Assembly (NCBI GenBank): GCA_902795275.1 | Contig: CADBKQ010000013.1 | Coordinates: forward strand, 1 to 64,000 | DNA length: 64,000 nt | Source of the DNA: an uncultured Eubacteriales bacterium | GTDB lineage: Bacteria > Bacillota > Clostridia > Christensenellales > Aristaeellaceae | Direction of reading: 5' to 3' | In this document: positions 17,414 to 26,500 of the stretch, piece by piece | How the letters are laid out: every line of letters starts with the position of its first letter | Position numbering within the stretch: the first letter of the stretch is position 1 | Made by a program: the position numbers and the translations under genes | The notes under the pieces: generated by a model | Seen by the model: the letters and a program-made list of their open reading frames with translations, nothing else | The model's database searches: none | What the model was told of the DNA's origin: nothing

Positions 17414-17579
17414 ATACTAAATACCTTCTAAAAGATTGAAAGATTCGGGATGGATTTTTCGTCCTGGCTAAGCTGAACGAAGGGAGGCGTAGCAGCGCTA
17501 CGTTGACCGGCCGGAGTGAAGCACAGCCAGGGCGAAAAAGACGCCCGAAGATTCAAGCTTTTAGATGGGATTTAGTATA
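17414..17579. repeat. 166-bp near-symmetric palindrome (family I)
   Basis: ATACTAAATACCTTCTAAAAG at the left end pairs with CTTTTAGATGGGATTTAGTAT at the right. The arms converge through ATTCGGG, GGATTTTTCGTCCTGGC/GCCAGGGCGAAAAAGACG to the apex CGTAGCAGCGCTACG at about 17495. It looks like a folded-back MITE; no second copy is seen in this window. Confidence 0.85.
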
Positions 17580-17593
17580 AACATCATACGCAG

Positions 17594-17634
17594 CATAAAA
17601 GCCCGCGTGCCTGGAAACAAGCGCGCGGGCTTTT
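17594..17634. terminator. Bidirectional terminator between livF and ddl
   Basis: AAAGCCCGCGTGC / GCGCGCGGGCTTT hairpin, with A- and T-runs on both sides, in a convergent gene interval. Confidence 0.85.
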
Positions 17635-17645
17635 CTCTTATGAAA

Positions 17646-18857
17646 TTACAGCTTCAGTTTTCCGCCCTTCGCGCCTTTCGCCCCGCCCAGCTGCACGCCG
17701 GAGAGGATGTCGGAATGGAAAGCGAAGGAGTTTTTCTCCTTCTCCTGATAGGCTTTCATGGCGCAGTCCACCATCTCGTCGATGAGCCTGCCGTAGTTGA
17801 GGCCCGTTTCCTGCCAGAGGTAATAGGCCAGGGAGCCGGGGATGGTGTTGATCTCAGTGATGTAATAATTATCGCTGTGGCGGTCCAGCATGTAGTCGAT
17901 GCGCACCACGCCCTTGCAGTCCATGGCGTCAAACACTTGCAAAGACAGTTCCTGCAGGGCCTTTGTCAGTTCCTCCCCGATGGGCGCGGGCACGATGCGT
18001 TTCAGGCTGGCCATGCCCTTGCTGCCGCCGCTGCCCGCTAAATATTTTTCGGAGAAATCCAGGAACGCCGCGCCGGAGTTGGGCATTTCCAGCACGGAGG
18101 CTTTGCGCTCCCCGTCGAAGCCCACCACGGAGCAGTTCACCTCAATGGGCTTATCCAAGCCCTGTTCCACCAGCACCCGGCGGTCATAGGAGAAAGCCAG
18201 TTCCAGCGCTTCTTTCAGCGCCCCCCGGTCATCCGCCCGGCTCACGCCGATGGAGGAGCCCAGGCAGGCAGGCTTCACGAACACGGGGTAAGGCAGCGCT
18301 GCCTCCACCTTGTCCATGGCCTTGTCCGCGTCCCGCTCAAATTCGCTGCGGGTCAGGGCGCAGTCCGGCAGGATGGGGAAGCCACAGCCCCGGAAGAAGC
18401 GCTTCATGGTGATTTTGTCCATGCCCACGGCGGAGCCCGTCACACCGGTGGAGGAATAGGGCAGGCCCGCCATTTCCAGCAGCCCTTGCAGGGAGCCGTC
18501 CTCCCCGTGGAGGCCGTGCATCACGGGAATCACGCAGTCCAGCCGGGCCACGATTTCTTCCTTGCCGCCGCCGAACAGGCCCTTTGGCGGCACGTAATGC
18601 AGCAGCGCCCCGGAACCGGCGGTCAGATCAAGATGAACCGGGACGATGCCCTTCTTATAAGGGTCGAAGGGCGTGTAGGTCTTGATGTCCAGCAGCGGAT
18701 CGCCGGTGAACCATTCGCCCTTCTGGCTGATATAGACGGGGATCACGTCGTACTTCTCCCGGTTCACGTTACGCATCAGTTGCACCGCGCTGATAATGGA
18801 CACCTCGTGCTCGCAGGTGCGGCTGCCGAAGATCACGCCCAGTTGGGTTTTGCTCAT
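17646..18857 (-). CDS. ddl: D-alanine--D-alanine ligase
   Basis: An ATP-grasp ligase of 403 residues joining two D-alanines for the peptidoglycan stem. Motifs are GVIFGSRTCEHEVSIISA (N terminus), HGEDGSLQGLLEMAGLPY, GSAVGMDKITMKRFF (ATP), FVKPACLGSSIGVSRA and the metal-binding EINTIPGS near the C terminus. It is longer than the E. coli enzyme by about 95 residues, partly in a glycine/lysine-rich tail. The start at 18857 follows AAGGAGGATTCAATC. It lies downstream of murF on the same strand, supporting D-Ala-D-Ala rather than D-Ala-D-Lac synthesis. The repeat at 18895-19117 separates them. Confidence 0.93.
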   Translation of the reverse strand: MSKTQLGVIFGSRTCEHEVSIISAVQLMRNVNREKYDVIPVYISQKGEWFTGDPLLDIKTYTPFDPYKKGIVPVHLDLTAGSGALLHYVPPKGLFGGGKEEIVARLDCVIPVMHGLHGEDGSLQGLLEMAGLPYSSTGVTGSAVGMDKITMKRFFRGCGFPILPDCALTRSEFERDADKAMDKVEAALPYPVFVKPACLGSSIGVSRADDRGALKEALELAFSYDRRVLVEQGLDKPIEVNCSVVGFDGERKASVLEMPNSGAAFLDFSEKYLAGSGGSKGMASLKRIVPAPIGEELTKALQELSLQVFDAMDCKGVVRIDYMLDRHSDNYYITEINTIPGSLAYYLWQETGLNYGRLIDEMVDCAMKAYQEKEKNSFAFHSDILSGVQLGGAKGAKGGKLKL

Positions 18858-18894
18858 GATTGAATCCTCCTTGAGAGAGATGCACAAACCACCC

Positions 18895-19117
18895 AAAAGG
18901 CTTCCCCTTGAGGGGAAGCTGTCAGGCGCGGAACCAACTCCAACGGAGGAACCAGGCTCATTCGCGCTTGACTGATGAGGTGTCTTGCTGGATTTCATAA
19001 AAGCAGCTTATTCCAATGCCGACAAAAACACCTCATTCGTCCTGCGCGAATCATCTTGATTCCTCTCTCCAACTTGATTCCGCGCAGTCCTCCTTCCCCT
19101 CAAGGGGAAGGCTTTTG
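18895..19117. repeat. Palindromic repeat family G, copy 2, long form
   Basis: The outer arms AAAAGGCTTCCCCTTGAGG and CCTCAAGGGGAAGGCTTTT match copy 1 (9678-9787). The interior is longer and contains GATGAGGTGT/ACACCTCAT and GCGCGGAA/TTCCGCGC pairs. It fills the murF-ddl gap. Confidence 0.8.
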
Positions 19118-19118
19118 G

Positions 19119-20747
19119 TTACTCTTCATTATAATGGTCAGGAAGGTCGTTCTCATACATCACCACGTCCCCTGGCCGCAGGATGCCGTTCACGATGGTG
19201 ATGGCTTCGTCCAGGGACGCGGCCACATGAATGCTGTCCGCCGGGAAGCCGCTTTCTTTCAATCCCTTCTGAATCGGCTCGGTGTGTTTCCTGCCTACCA
19301 GCACAGCCACGTCCACGGCGCCCGCCATGGCCTGGCCGAATTCCTCATTGTAGCGGGTTTCCTCCGCGCCCAGCTCCACCATGCCGGGGGTGACGATCAC
19401 CCGCCGCCCGGGGAAGGAGGACAGCACCTTCAAGGCTTCCTTGCTGGAGGTGGGATTGGTGTTGAAGGCGTCGTCGATGACCGTCACGCCGCCCGCGGTT
19501 TTCAGCAATTGCAGGCGGTGCTCCACCGGCTTCAGCTGCTGGATGCCCCGGCGAATCTGCTCCCGGTTGAGGCCCAGGTGCTTCGCCACGCAGCAGGCGG
19601 CTAAAATGTTGCCGATGTTGTGGCGGCCCAGCAGCGGCGTGGTACATTCAAACGGCTCCCAGTCGCGCAGATGCAGGGTGAAATGGCTGCCCTGGGGCGA
19701 CACGGAAACATCCGTCGCCCAGGCGTCGGCCCCTTCCTTCCCCGCCAGCATCTTGGACTTTCCGGTCTTTTCGTACAGCTTGTATACAATCCCGTCATCG
19801 TTCAGGAACACGCCCAGGCCGTCCGCGGGCAGCGCGTCGATCAGCTCATACTTGGTCTTTTCGATGCGCTCCAGGGTCTTGAAGGTGTCCAAATGCTGGG
19901 GTCCCACGGCGGTCAGGATGCCGATGGTGGGGTGTACCAACCGGGACAGTTCCTTGATTTCGCCCACGTGCCGCGCGCCCATTTCCCCGATAAACACCTG
20001 ATGGGCGGGGGTCAGGCGCTCCCGGATGATCCGGGTCACGCCCATGGGGGTGTTGAAGGACGCGGGCGTCGCCAGCACGTTATATTTCTGGGAAAGGATT
20101 TCCGCTAAGATAAACTTCGTAGAGGTCTTGCCGTAGCTGCCCGTGATGCCGATGCGGATGAGCCGGGGATTCTCCAGCAGTTTCTTTTCCGCGTCCCGGA
20201 AATACAGATGGAAAATCAGCCGCTCAATGGGCAGGGCCAGCAGCCCGGCCAGAGCCACCAGATAGGGAAGGAAACAAGCAGCTAAACAACCATAGACGCC
20301 AAGAAAAATCAATTCACCATGAGAAAGAAGGTAAACGGTCAAAGGGAGCAATATCAGCAAAAGCGCCAGCATCACGTAAAGTCTTTTCATGCGGGCAGTC
20401 ATAGCAAACGGCTTTTTTTCCTTTTGCTTCATACCGCTTCTTCTGACCAGCCATCCAGCAATTCCATACAGCGCGGACGCCACCAGCGACAATACAATAT
20501 AAATATGAGTGTTTCCTTTTACCGGTCCTACGATCAAACAAAATGATGTAAAGATGATGAAGTAAATAAAACCCAATAACAGGCAGGGATCAATCGCTCG
20601 TTTGATTTGCCGACCGATCGTTTGAAAATATCCATGAAATTGGTAGCTTTCCAATTGATAATAGTGCATCAGCCGTCGGGCTGCCAGCAGGATACCCGCG
20701 CCAAAGCCCAGGGAATGCAGGCAATAATACAGCAGGTTTTCATCCAT
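19119..20747 (-). CDS. murF: MurF-like UDP-MurNAc-tripeptide--D-Ala-D-Ala ligase with membrane domain
   Basis: A Mur ligase that adds the D-Ala-D-Ala dipeptide to the peptidoglycan precursor. Residues 1-180 are unusual: several hydrophobic segments (for example CLLLGFIYFIIFTSFCLIVG and LLLILLPLTVYLL) make a membrane domain absent from classical cytoplasmic MurF. From about residue 190 the Mur core is complete: ITGSYGKTSTKFIL (ATP loop), IGEMGARHVGEIKELSRLV, GRHNIGNILAACCVAK and VIDDAFNTNPTSSKEAL. The ddl gene downstream makes its dipeptide substrate. Clostridia carry similar membrane-extended forms, so this may be a second, specialised MurF. Confidence 0.88.
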   Translation of the reverse strand: MDENLLYYCLHSLGFGAGILLAARRLMHYYQLESYQFHGYFQTIGRQIKRAIDPCLLLGFIYFIIFTSFCLIVGPVKGNTHIYIVLSLVASALYGIAGWLVRRSGMKQKEKKPFAMTARMKRLYVMLALLLILLPLTVYLLSHGELIFLGVYGCLAACFLPYLVALAGLLALPIERLIFHLYFRDAEKKLLENPRLIRIGITGSYGKTSTKFILAEILSQKYNVLATPASFNTPMGVTRIIRERLTPAHQVFIGEMGARHVGEIKELSRLVHPTIGILTAVGPQHLDTFKTLERIEKTKYELIDALPADGLGVFLNDDGIVYKLYEKTGKSKMLAGKEGADAWATDVSVSPQGSHFTLHLRDWEPFECTTPLLGRHNIGNILAACCVAKHLGLNREQIRRGIQQLKPVEHRLQLLKTAGGVTVIDDAFNTNPTSSKEALKVLSSFPGRRVIVTPGMVELGAEETRYNEEFGQAMAGAVDVAVLVGRKHTEPIQKGLKESGFPADSIHVAASLDEAITIVNGILRPGDVVMYENDLPDHYNEE

Positions 20748-20780
20748 GTTCAGCCCTCCTTTTCAACAATAATCATACGC

Positions 20781-20850
20781 TTATAACTTTCTCGGAAGGG
20801 GGTCTGGGGGGAACCGCTCTTTGGCTTCAAAGAGCGGTTCCCCCCAGAAA
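20781..20850. repeat. Palindromic repeat family F, copy 2
   Basis: Same leader (ACTTTCTCGGAAGGGGGTCT) and perfect stem as copy 1; it lies between the hydrolase stop and murF start and could terminate the hydrolase transcript. Confidence 0.9.
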
Positions 20851-20855
20851 ATCCT

Positions 20856-21629
20856 TCACGTTAAAAACGCCCGCACAACCGTCACGAACCGCTGCCACTG
20901 CCGCAGGTAAGCGAAGTGGTCGCCGCCCTCGAAGATCACCAGGCCTGCGTCGGGGATTTCCTGTTCCATGGCCTGGCCCATCCAGAGGGGGGTCTCGGTG
21001 TCGTTCTCGCCCCAGATGAGCAGGGTGGACGCTTGAATCTTCGGCAGCAGGGGCCGCAGATCCTGGCTGATGACCTTCACGAAGGTCTTTTTCATTTCGT
21101 CATCCAGGGCGTTGTAGTCCGGGGAGCCGTACTTTTCCTGCAAGGCTTTCAGGCTCTTCTGCGCCATGCCGCCGACCAGCGGAATTTTGGTCAGCCCCAG
21201 CAGCGTTTCCTTCTTCTTTTTATAGGCTTCGCTGCGCTGCTTCTGTTCCTCGGTCTGGGGCTTTTTGAGGCCCGCGCCGCCGGTAAGCACCAGGCGGCTG
21301 ACCATCTGCGGCTCGTTGGCGGCCAGCCACAGCGCCACCCGTCCGCCGAAGGAATGGGCGATGATGTCGCAGGGCGCGATGCCAAGCTGCTCCATCAAAT
21401 CCTTCACGCAGGCCGCGAACTCCGGCACGCCCCAGGGTTCGGGCGGCCTGCCCGACGCGCCGTGGGCGGGAAAGTCGATCACCGTCACCCGGTAGTCCTT
21501 GCTCAGGTCCTGGGCGATGGGCTGGAAATGCTGGACAGAGCAGCCCCACCCGTGGAGCAGCAGCAGGTTTTTCCCGGCTTCGCCCATCTGCTCGTAATGG
21601 ACGCGCACGCCCTTGGCGGTTAATTCCAT
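20856..21629 (-). CDS. Alpha/beta-hydrolase
   Basis: A 257-residue cytoplasmic alpha/beta-hydrolase of unknown substrate. The oxyanion loop LLLHGWGCSVQHF, nucleophile elbow AHSFGGRVALW, acid in LLIWGENDTETPL and catalytic His in FEGGDHFAYL give a complete Ser-Asp-His triad. A lysine/glutamate-rich helix (about 125-145) forms the lid. It may share a transcript with the acetyltransferase upstream, 44 bp away, although that gap contains a half-copy of the GGGATTA repeat. It could be an esterase or a MenH-like hydrolase. Confidence 0.88.
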   Translation of the reverse strand: MELTAKGVRVHYEQMGEAGKNLLLLHGWGCSVQHFQPIAQDLSKDYRVTVIDFPAHGASGRPPEPWGVPEFAACVKDLMEQLGIAPCDIIAHSFGGRVALWLAANEPQMVSRLVLTGGAGLKKPQTEEQKQRSEAYKKKKETLLGLTKIPLVGGMAQKSLKALQEKYGSPDYNALDDEMKKTFVKVISQDLRPLLPKIQASTLLIWGENDTETPLWMGQAMEQEIPDAGLVIFEGGDHFAYLRQWQRFVTVVRAFLT

Positions 21630-21641
21630 GTCGCCGCTCCT

Positions 21642-21672
21642 TTCCTCATCCCTATTCCCTAATCCCTCATCA
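21642..21672. repeat. Half-copy of the GGGATTA family (one arm only)
   Basis: TCATCCCTATTCCCTAATCC followed by CTCATCACTTATTT matches the right arm of family B without a partner arm, so this is a remnant or a solo insertion. Confidence 0.55.
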
Positions 21673-21673
21673 C

Positions 21674-22159
21674 TTATTTATTGTATGCCTTTTCTGCTCC
21701 GTCCATGCGCCAGATGTAGCGACATTTCTGCAACGCCCCGGCGCAGAGGGTGCGGTACTCCGGCGGCACGTCGGCGATGCGTTCCAGCGCACAGCCCAGC
21801 TTTTCGCAGGTCTTGCGGGAGGCGGTGTTTTCCACGTTGTTGGTGATGACCACAGACCCCAGATGCAGCCGTTGCAGCAGCGGCAGCATGAGGTAACATG
21901 CGCGGGCTGCGTACCCGTGGCCCCGGTGCTTTTCCTCGATGCGGTATCCGATGTGGCCCAGGTAGTAAAGCCCTGGGCTTTCGCCCAGACGCAGGCTCAC
22001 ATAGCCCACATAGTCCCTCGTTTTGTGGCGGTAAATGTGGAAGGTGTAGCCGTCGTCGATGCCGTATTCCGGGTCGGACACGTCCTCGTTGGATAACACC
22101 AGATCCAGCGCGTCATCGGAAAAGGCGGGCTTCCGGGAAAACAGCCGCAGGAATCGCAT
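21674..22159 (-). CDS. GNAT-family N-acetyltransferase
   Basis: A 161-residue RimJ/RimL-like acetyltransferase. The acetyl-CoA-binding motif is HRGHGYAARACYLML (about 85-100), preceded by the beta strand YYLGHIGYRIEE and followed by VVITNNVENTASRKTCEKLGC, all typical of GNAT enzymes acting on N-terminal or small-molecule amines. A GAGGTG site lies 9 nt before the ATG. Its substrate is unknown. Confidence 0.9.
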   Translation of the reverse strand: MRFLRLFSRKPAFSDDALDLVLSNEDVSDPEYGIDDGYTFHIYRHKTRDYVGYVSLRLGESPGLYYLGHIGYRIEEKHRGHGYAARACYLMLPLLQRLHLGSVVITNNVENTASRKTCEKLGCALERIADVPPEYRTLCAGALQKCRYIWRMDGAEKAYNK

Positions 22160-22182
22160 GGGGTGGTCACCTCAAAATTTGA

Positions 22183-22346
22183 GTTTTCTGGGGGAAACCG
22201 CTCTTTGGAGTTTCTTCGCACGGCCTGCGCTTCGCTTGCCCGCGCTTTTAACTCCTTTGTATCTTCATTGATACCGCGCAATGCGTCTAAAGCCGCATTG
22301 CTGAAAGAGCGGTTTCCCCCAGACCCCCTTCCGAGAAAGCTATATA
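22183..22346. repeat. Palindromic repeat family F, copy 3, long loop, reverse orientation
   Basis: TTTTCTGGGGGAAACCGCTC and GAGCGGTTTCCCCCAGACCC arms flank a loop of about 95 nt, and the trailing CTTCCGAGAAAGC is the family leader read in reverse. The loop has no counterpart in copies 1 and 2. Confidence 0.85.
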
Positions 22347-22426
22347 AATAACGCTATTATCGGAAGAATAAGCAGAATCAGTGGGAATAACTGATTGATG
22401 TACAAACCAAGTTTATTCCACAATTG

Positions 22427-22483
22427 GTTTTCGGAGGGGGTGTGGGGGAACCGCTTTTGACTCAAAAGCGGTTCCCCCACCGT
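22427..22483 (-). terminator. Family F hairpin acting as ftsY terminator (copy 4)
   Basis: TTTTCGGAGGGGGTGTGGGG leads into GGGGGAACCGCTTTTGA / TCAAAAGCGGTTCCCCC, 6 bp past the ftsY stop. The leader is shortened relative to the other copies. Confidence 0.75.
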
Positions 22484-22488
22484 TCCCA

Positions 22489-23385
22489 TCAGAACAGCGC
22501 GTTCACGAACTCCTTGGCGTCGAAAGCCTGGAGGTCGTCGATGCCCTCGCCCACGCCGATGTACCACACGGGGATGTTCAGTTCCTTGCGGATGGCGATG
22601 GCGACGCCGCCCTTGGCGGTGCCGTCCAGCTTGGTGAGCACGATGCCATTGATCTCGGCGGCTTCCTTGAACTGCTTGGCCTGCTGGATGCCGTTCTGGC
22701 CGGTGGTGGCGTCCAGCACCAGCATGCAGCGCATTTCGGCTTCGGGGTATTCCCGGTCGATGATGCGGCGCATTTTGCTTAGCTCGTCCATCAGGTTCTT
22801 TTTGTTGTGCAGACGGCCCGCGGTGTCCACAATGAGCAGGTCGGTCTTGCGCGCCTTGGCGCTCTGCACGGCGTCATAGACCACGGAGGCGGGGTCGCCG
22901 CCCTCCTGGCCCCGGATGATGGGCACCTTGGCCCGTTCCGCCCAAATCGCTAACTGCTCGTCGGCGGCGGCGCGGAAGGTGTCGGCGGCGGCCAGCATCA
23001 CGCTGCGGCCGATTTCCTGGAAGCGCAGGGCCAGTTTACCGATGGTGGTAGTCTTGCCCACGCCATTGACGCCCACCACAAACATCACCATGGGCCAGCG
23101 CAGGTTGGGCCGGGGGATGTTCATTTCGTCGATCAAAATCTGCTTGAAGATTTCTTTGGCCTGGTCGGCGTCCTTGATTTTCTTTTCGCTGACCTGGGCT
23201 TTCAGCTTGTCGATGATATCGGTGGTGGCGGCCACGCCCACGTCGGCCAGAATCAGAATGTCCGTCAGCTCGTCATAAAAATCGTCGTCCACAACCCGGG
23301 TGTTCTTGACCAGCTCGTCTACCTTGTCCGTGAGTCCACTGCGGGTCTTGAAGAGGCCCTCCTTGAGGCGTTGAAAGAAACCCAT
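22489..23385 (-). CDS. ftsY: Signal recognition particle receptor FtsY
   Basis: FtsY docks the signal recognition particle at the membrane and drives co-translational insertion by GTP hydrolysis. At 298 residues it is the short form without the acidic A domain. The NG domain is intact: GVNGVGKTTTIGKLA (G1), DTFRAAADEQL, DTAGRLHNK (G3) and TKLDGTAKGGVAI (G4). The N-terminal amphipathic FFQRLKEGLFKTRSGL is the likely lipid-binding helix. AGGAGG lies 8 nt before the ATG. It follows smc on the same strand, the order conserved across Firmicutes, but a palindromic repeat lies between them. Confidence 0.97.
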   Translation of the reverse strand: MGFFQRLKEGLFKTRSGLTDKVDELVKNTRVVDDDFYDELTDILILADVGVAATTDIIDKLKAQVSEKKIKDADQAKEIFKQILIDEMNIPRPNLRWPMVMFVVGVNGVGKTTTIGKLALRFQEIGRSVMLAAADTFRAAADEQLAIWAERAKVPIIRGQEGGDPASVVYDAVQSAKARKTDLLIVDTAGRLHNKKNLMDELSKMRRIIDREYPEAEMRCMLVLDATTGQNGIQQAKQFKEAAEINGIVLTKLDGTAKGGVAIAIRKELNIPVWYIGVGEGIDDLQAFDAKEFVNALF

Positions 23386-23415
23386 GGTTTGTTCCTCCTG
23401 CTATGTAGTATGATG

Positions 23416-23542
23416 AAAGTGTGGAGTGTGGAGAGTGGAGTGTGAAGTTATAAAGAGTGAAGGATTACTGTACATTGATCTTTAGATGATGAAGCAATGA
23501 ACAAAAAACTCCACTCTTCACTCTCCAAACTCCACACTTCAC
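23416..23542. repeat. Palindromic repeat C (GTGGAGT arms)
   Basis: The left arm is near-repeats of GTGTGGAGT (23416-23455) and the right arm is the inverse CTCCACTCTTCACTCTCC-type sequence (23508-23542), with a loop of about 50 nt. It sits in the smc-ftsY gap and has the same architecture as families A and B, but an unrelated sequence. Confidence 0.8.
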
Positions 23543-23550
23543 GCAATAAT

Positions 23551-26500
23551 TTACTCGTAATCTTGCAAATTCACCGACACCATCCCGCTGACGCCCCGTT
23601 CCTGCATGGCGACGCCGTAGAGCGCGTCGCAGCGCTCCATGGTGCCCTTGCGGTGGGTGACCACCACGAACTGGGTGCTCTTGGCGTACTCGGCCAGGTA
23701 ATCGGCGAAATAGCCGATGTTCGCCTCGTCCAGGGCCGCTTCAATTTCATCCAAGATGCAGAAGGGCGTGGGCTTGAGTTTCAGCATGGCGAACAGAATG
23801 GCGATGGCGGTGAGGGCGCGCTCGCCGCCGGAGAGCAGGCTCAAGAGCTGCAATTTCTTTCCCGGCGGCTGGGCGATGATCTCGATGCCGCAGTTCAGCG
23901 CGTCGTCGGGGTCGGTCAGCTTCAATTCCGCATAGCCCCCGCCGAAGAGCCGGGCAAAGGTTTCCTTGAAGAATTCGCCTAACTTGTCAAACTCCGCCAC
24001 AAACTGCTTTTCCATCTGGGAAAGCAGGCGGGTGATCAGGTTCTGCAAATCCTCCTCGGCTTTCGTCAAATCCTGCTGCTGGGCGGTGAGATCGTCGAAG
24101 CGCTCTTTCGTTGCGGCGTATTCCTCGATGGCCCCCACGTTCACGTGGCCCATGTCCCGGATGCGGGCGCGAAGCACCGCCGCCTCCTTCTCGCTGCCGG
24201 AGAGGTCGAACTTGCCTTCCGCGCGGAACTCCTCGGCCATGGCGTAGGTGAGGTCGTAGGTGTTGAAGATGTGGTCGGTCATCACCTTGAGCTCGTTTTC
24301 CGCCCGGTCGCGGCTGAGCTCGGTGCGGTGGAGCTTGAGGCTGTCGTCGTCGTAAGCCTTGTGGATTTCCTCGCTCAGGCGCACGGAATCCCGCTGCTTG
24401 GCGTTCTTCTCCTGCCGCTGGGCTTCCAGCGCATCCACCTTCGCTTTCGCCTGCTCCACCAGCGCTTCCTGGTTCTGGCAGGCGGCTTCCTGCTCCTGTA
24501 AAAGCTCCTGGGCCTTCTGCAACTGAATCTCCCGGCATTCCCGGTCGGTTTCCAGTTCGGCCAGGCGCTTGGCAAGCTGGGTAAATTCCTGATCCCGGCG
24601 CTGTTTGTCGCGCTGCAGGGTATCCAGGGCGTAGGACAGCTCGGCGTATTGCAGCCGCATTTTCGTGACCAGGTCGCGCTGGGTGTCGGCCTTTTCCCGG
24701 GCGTCGAACAGCGCCTTTTGCAGGGCTTCGGTTTTCTGATCCATGGCTTCCCGGTCGATGGTCTGGCTCTCCGCCATGCTTTGGACGTAAGCCAGATCCC
24801 GCTCGATTTCCGCAATGCTCTCGGTCAGCTGCTGCCGGGCGGCGCGGGTGCGCTCCAACTGCTGGGAGGCGGCGGTGAGCTCCGCCTTGGCATTGAACAC
24901 GCGCTCCTGCTCGCGGGCCACGGCGATTTCTTCCTGGTGCACCCGCTCCATGGCTTCGTTGCGCAGGCGCTTCAAATCCTCGCGCCGCTGCTGCATCCCG
25001 TTCAATTGTTCCCGGAGGGCTTGCAGCTGCTGCTTTTCCTGCTCCAGGGTCTGGCGCAGCTCCTTGATTTCCCTCTCCCGGCCCAGCAGGCTGACGGCGC
25101 TCTTTTGCGCGGTGCCGCCGGTCATGGAGCCGCCGGAGTGCATCACGTCGCCGGTGAGGGTCACCAGGCGGAAAGCGTGGCGTCCGGCCCGCATGATAGG
25201 AATGCCGCTGTCCAGGTCGCGGGCGATCACCGTGCGGCCCAGCAGATTTTCCATGATGCCCCGGTATTCCGGGCTGTAGGAGATCAATTCGCTGGCGACG
25301 CCCAGGCACCCGGGCATGGACAGAAGCCGCCGTTCTTCCGCGTTCAGCACCCGGCTTTTCACGCTGGTCATGGGCAGGAACGTGGCGCGGCCCAGGCGGT
25401 TGTTGCGCAGGTAGTCAATGATGCGCTTGGCCGCTTCCTCGTCCTCGGTGACGATGTTTTGCAGCGCGCCGCCCAGCACCATGTCGATGGCGGTTTCCAG
25501 TTCCTTGGGTACCTGCATCAGCCGCGCCACCACGCCCCGGACGGAACCGTCCCCTTGGGCGTAGGCCAAGGCTTTGCGGACGGACTGGTTATAGCCCTCC
25601 ATCTCCCGGCTCATTTCGTCCATGAGGCGGAAGCGGCTCACGTCGCCCTGGTATTTGGCGTTCAGGCTTTGGGCCTTCTCCGCCGCTTCCTGGGTCTCCG
25701 TGGTCAGGGCGCGGAGATTGGCTTCGGTCTGCACCGCGTCGTCTTTCAGGCGGTTCAGCCCTTCCTCCACCTCCGCCGCCTGCTTTTCGGCGGCGCGGAG
25801 TGCGGCGGTCAGGGCGGTCTGTTTTTCCCCGCCCTCCTGCACGCTGGCTTCGATTTCGGAAAGGCGCTGCTTCATCTGGGCGCAGATGGCCTGCTGCCGG
25901 GCCTGCTGGTTCTTGGCGTCGGACAGGCGGTTCATGGCGGCTAAAATGTCCGCCTTGTGCCGGTCCAGGCTGGCTTCCTTCTGCTGCGCGTCGTCCAGGT
26001 AAACGTCCAGCTTTTTCTGTTCGGCGTTCAGTTCCGCTTCCGCCTGGGCCAGCGCTTCGCCGCTCTGCTTGGTGTCCTGCTCGCCCTTGTCGAACAGGGC
26101 CTGCAGTTCCTCCCGCTTGCTGACCGCCGTTTCCCGTTCGCCGGCAATGCGTTTCAGGTTTTCCTGAATGCTTTCCATTTGGTGAACGGTGTGTTCACGG
26201 GCGGACTGCATGTCGTGCAGGCTGTCATTGGCGGCCAGATGCGCCTGCCGGGCGGCGGCCAATTCTTCTTCCAGGAGCGCGATGGCTTCTTCCAGCTGTT
26301 CCCGTTCGGCGGCATTTTCGTTCAGCCGGGCTTCGTGGTGGGCCAGCACGTCCTTCAAGCCCTCGATGGTCTGATCCAGCGCGGCGATGCGCTCCTTCAC
26401 CTTGTCGTGGCGGATGAGGAAAATGTTGATTTCCAGATCCTTTAAGCGCTCCGCCAGCTCCAGATATTCCTTCGCCACCGCCGCCTGCTTTTCCAGCGGC

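Noticed and set aside
17646..18857. Vancomycin-resistance type D-Ala-D-Lac ligase
   Set aside because: No vanH or vanX neighbours; context with murF and general sequence favour ordinary Ddl.
24649..25944. Long plus-strand open frame (431 codons) across smc
   Set aside because: It is antisense to the intact SMC coiled coil and hinge, lacks a ribosome site, and has the compositional bias of a shadow frame in GC-rich DNA.
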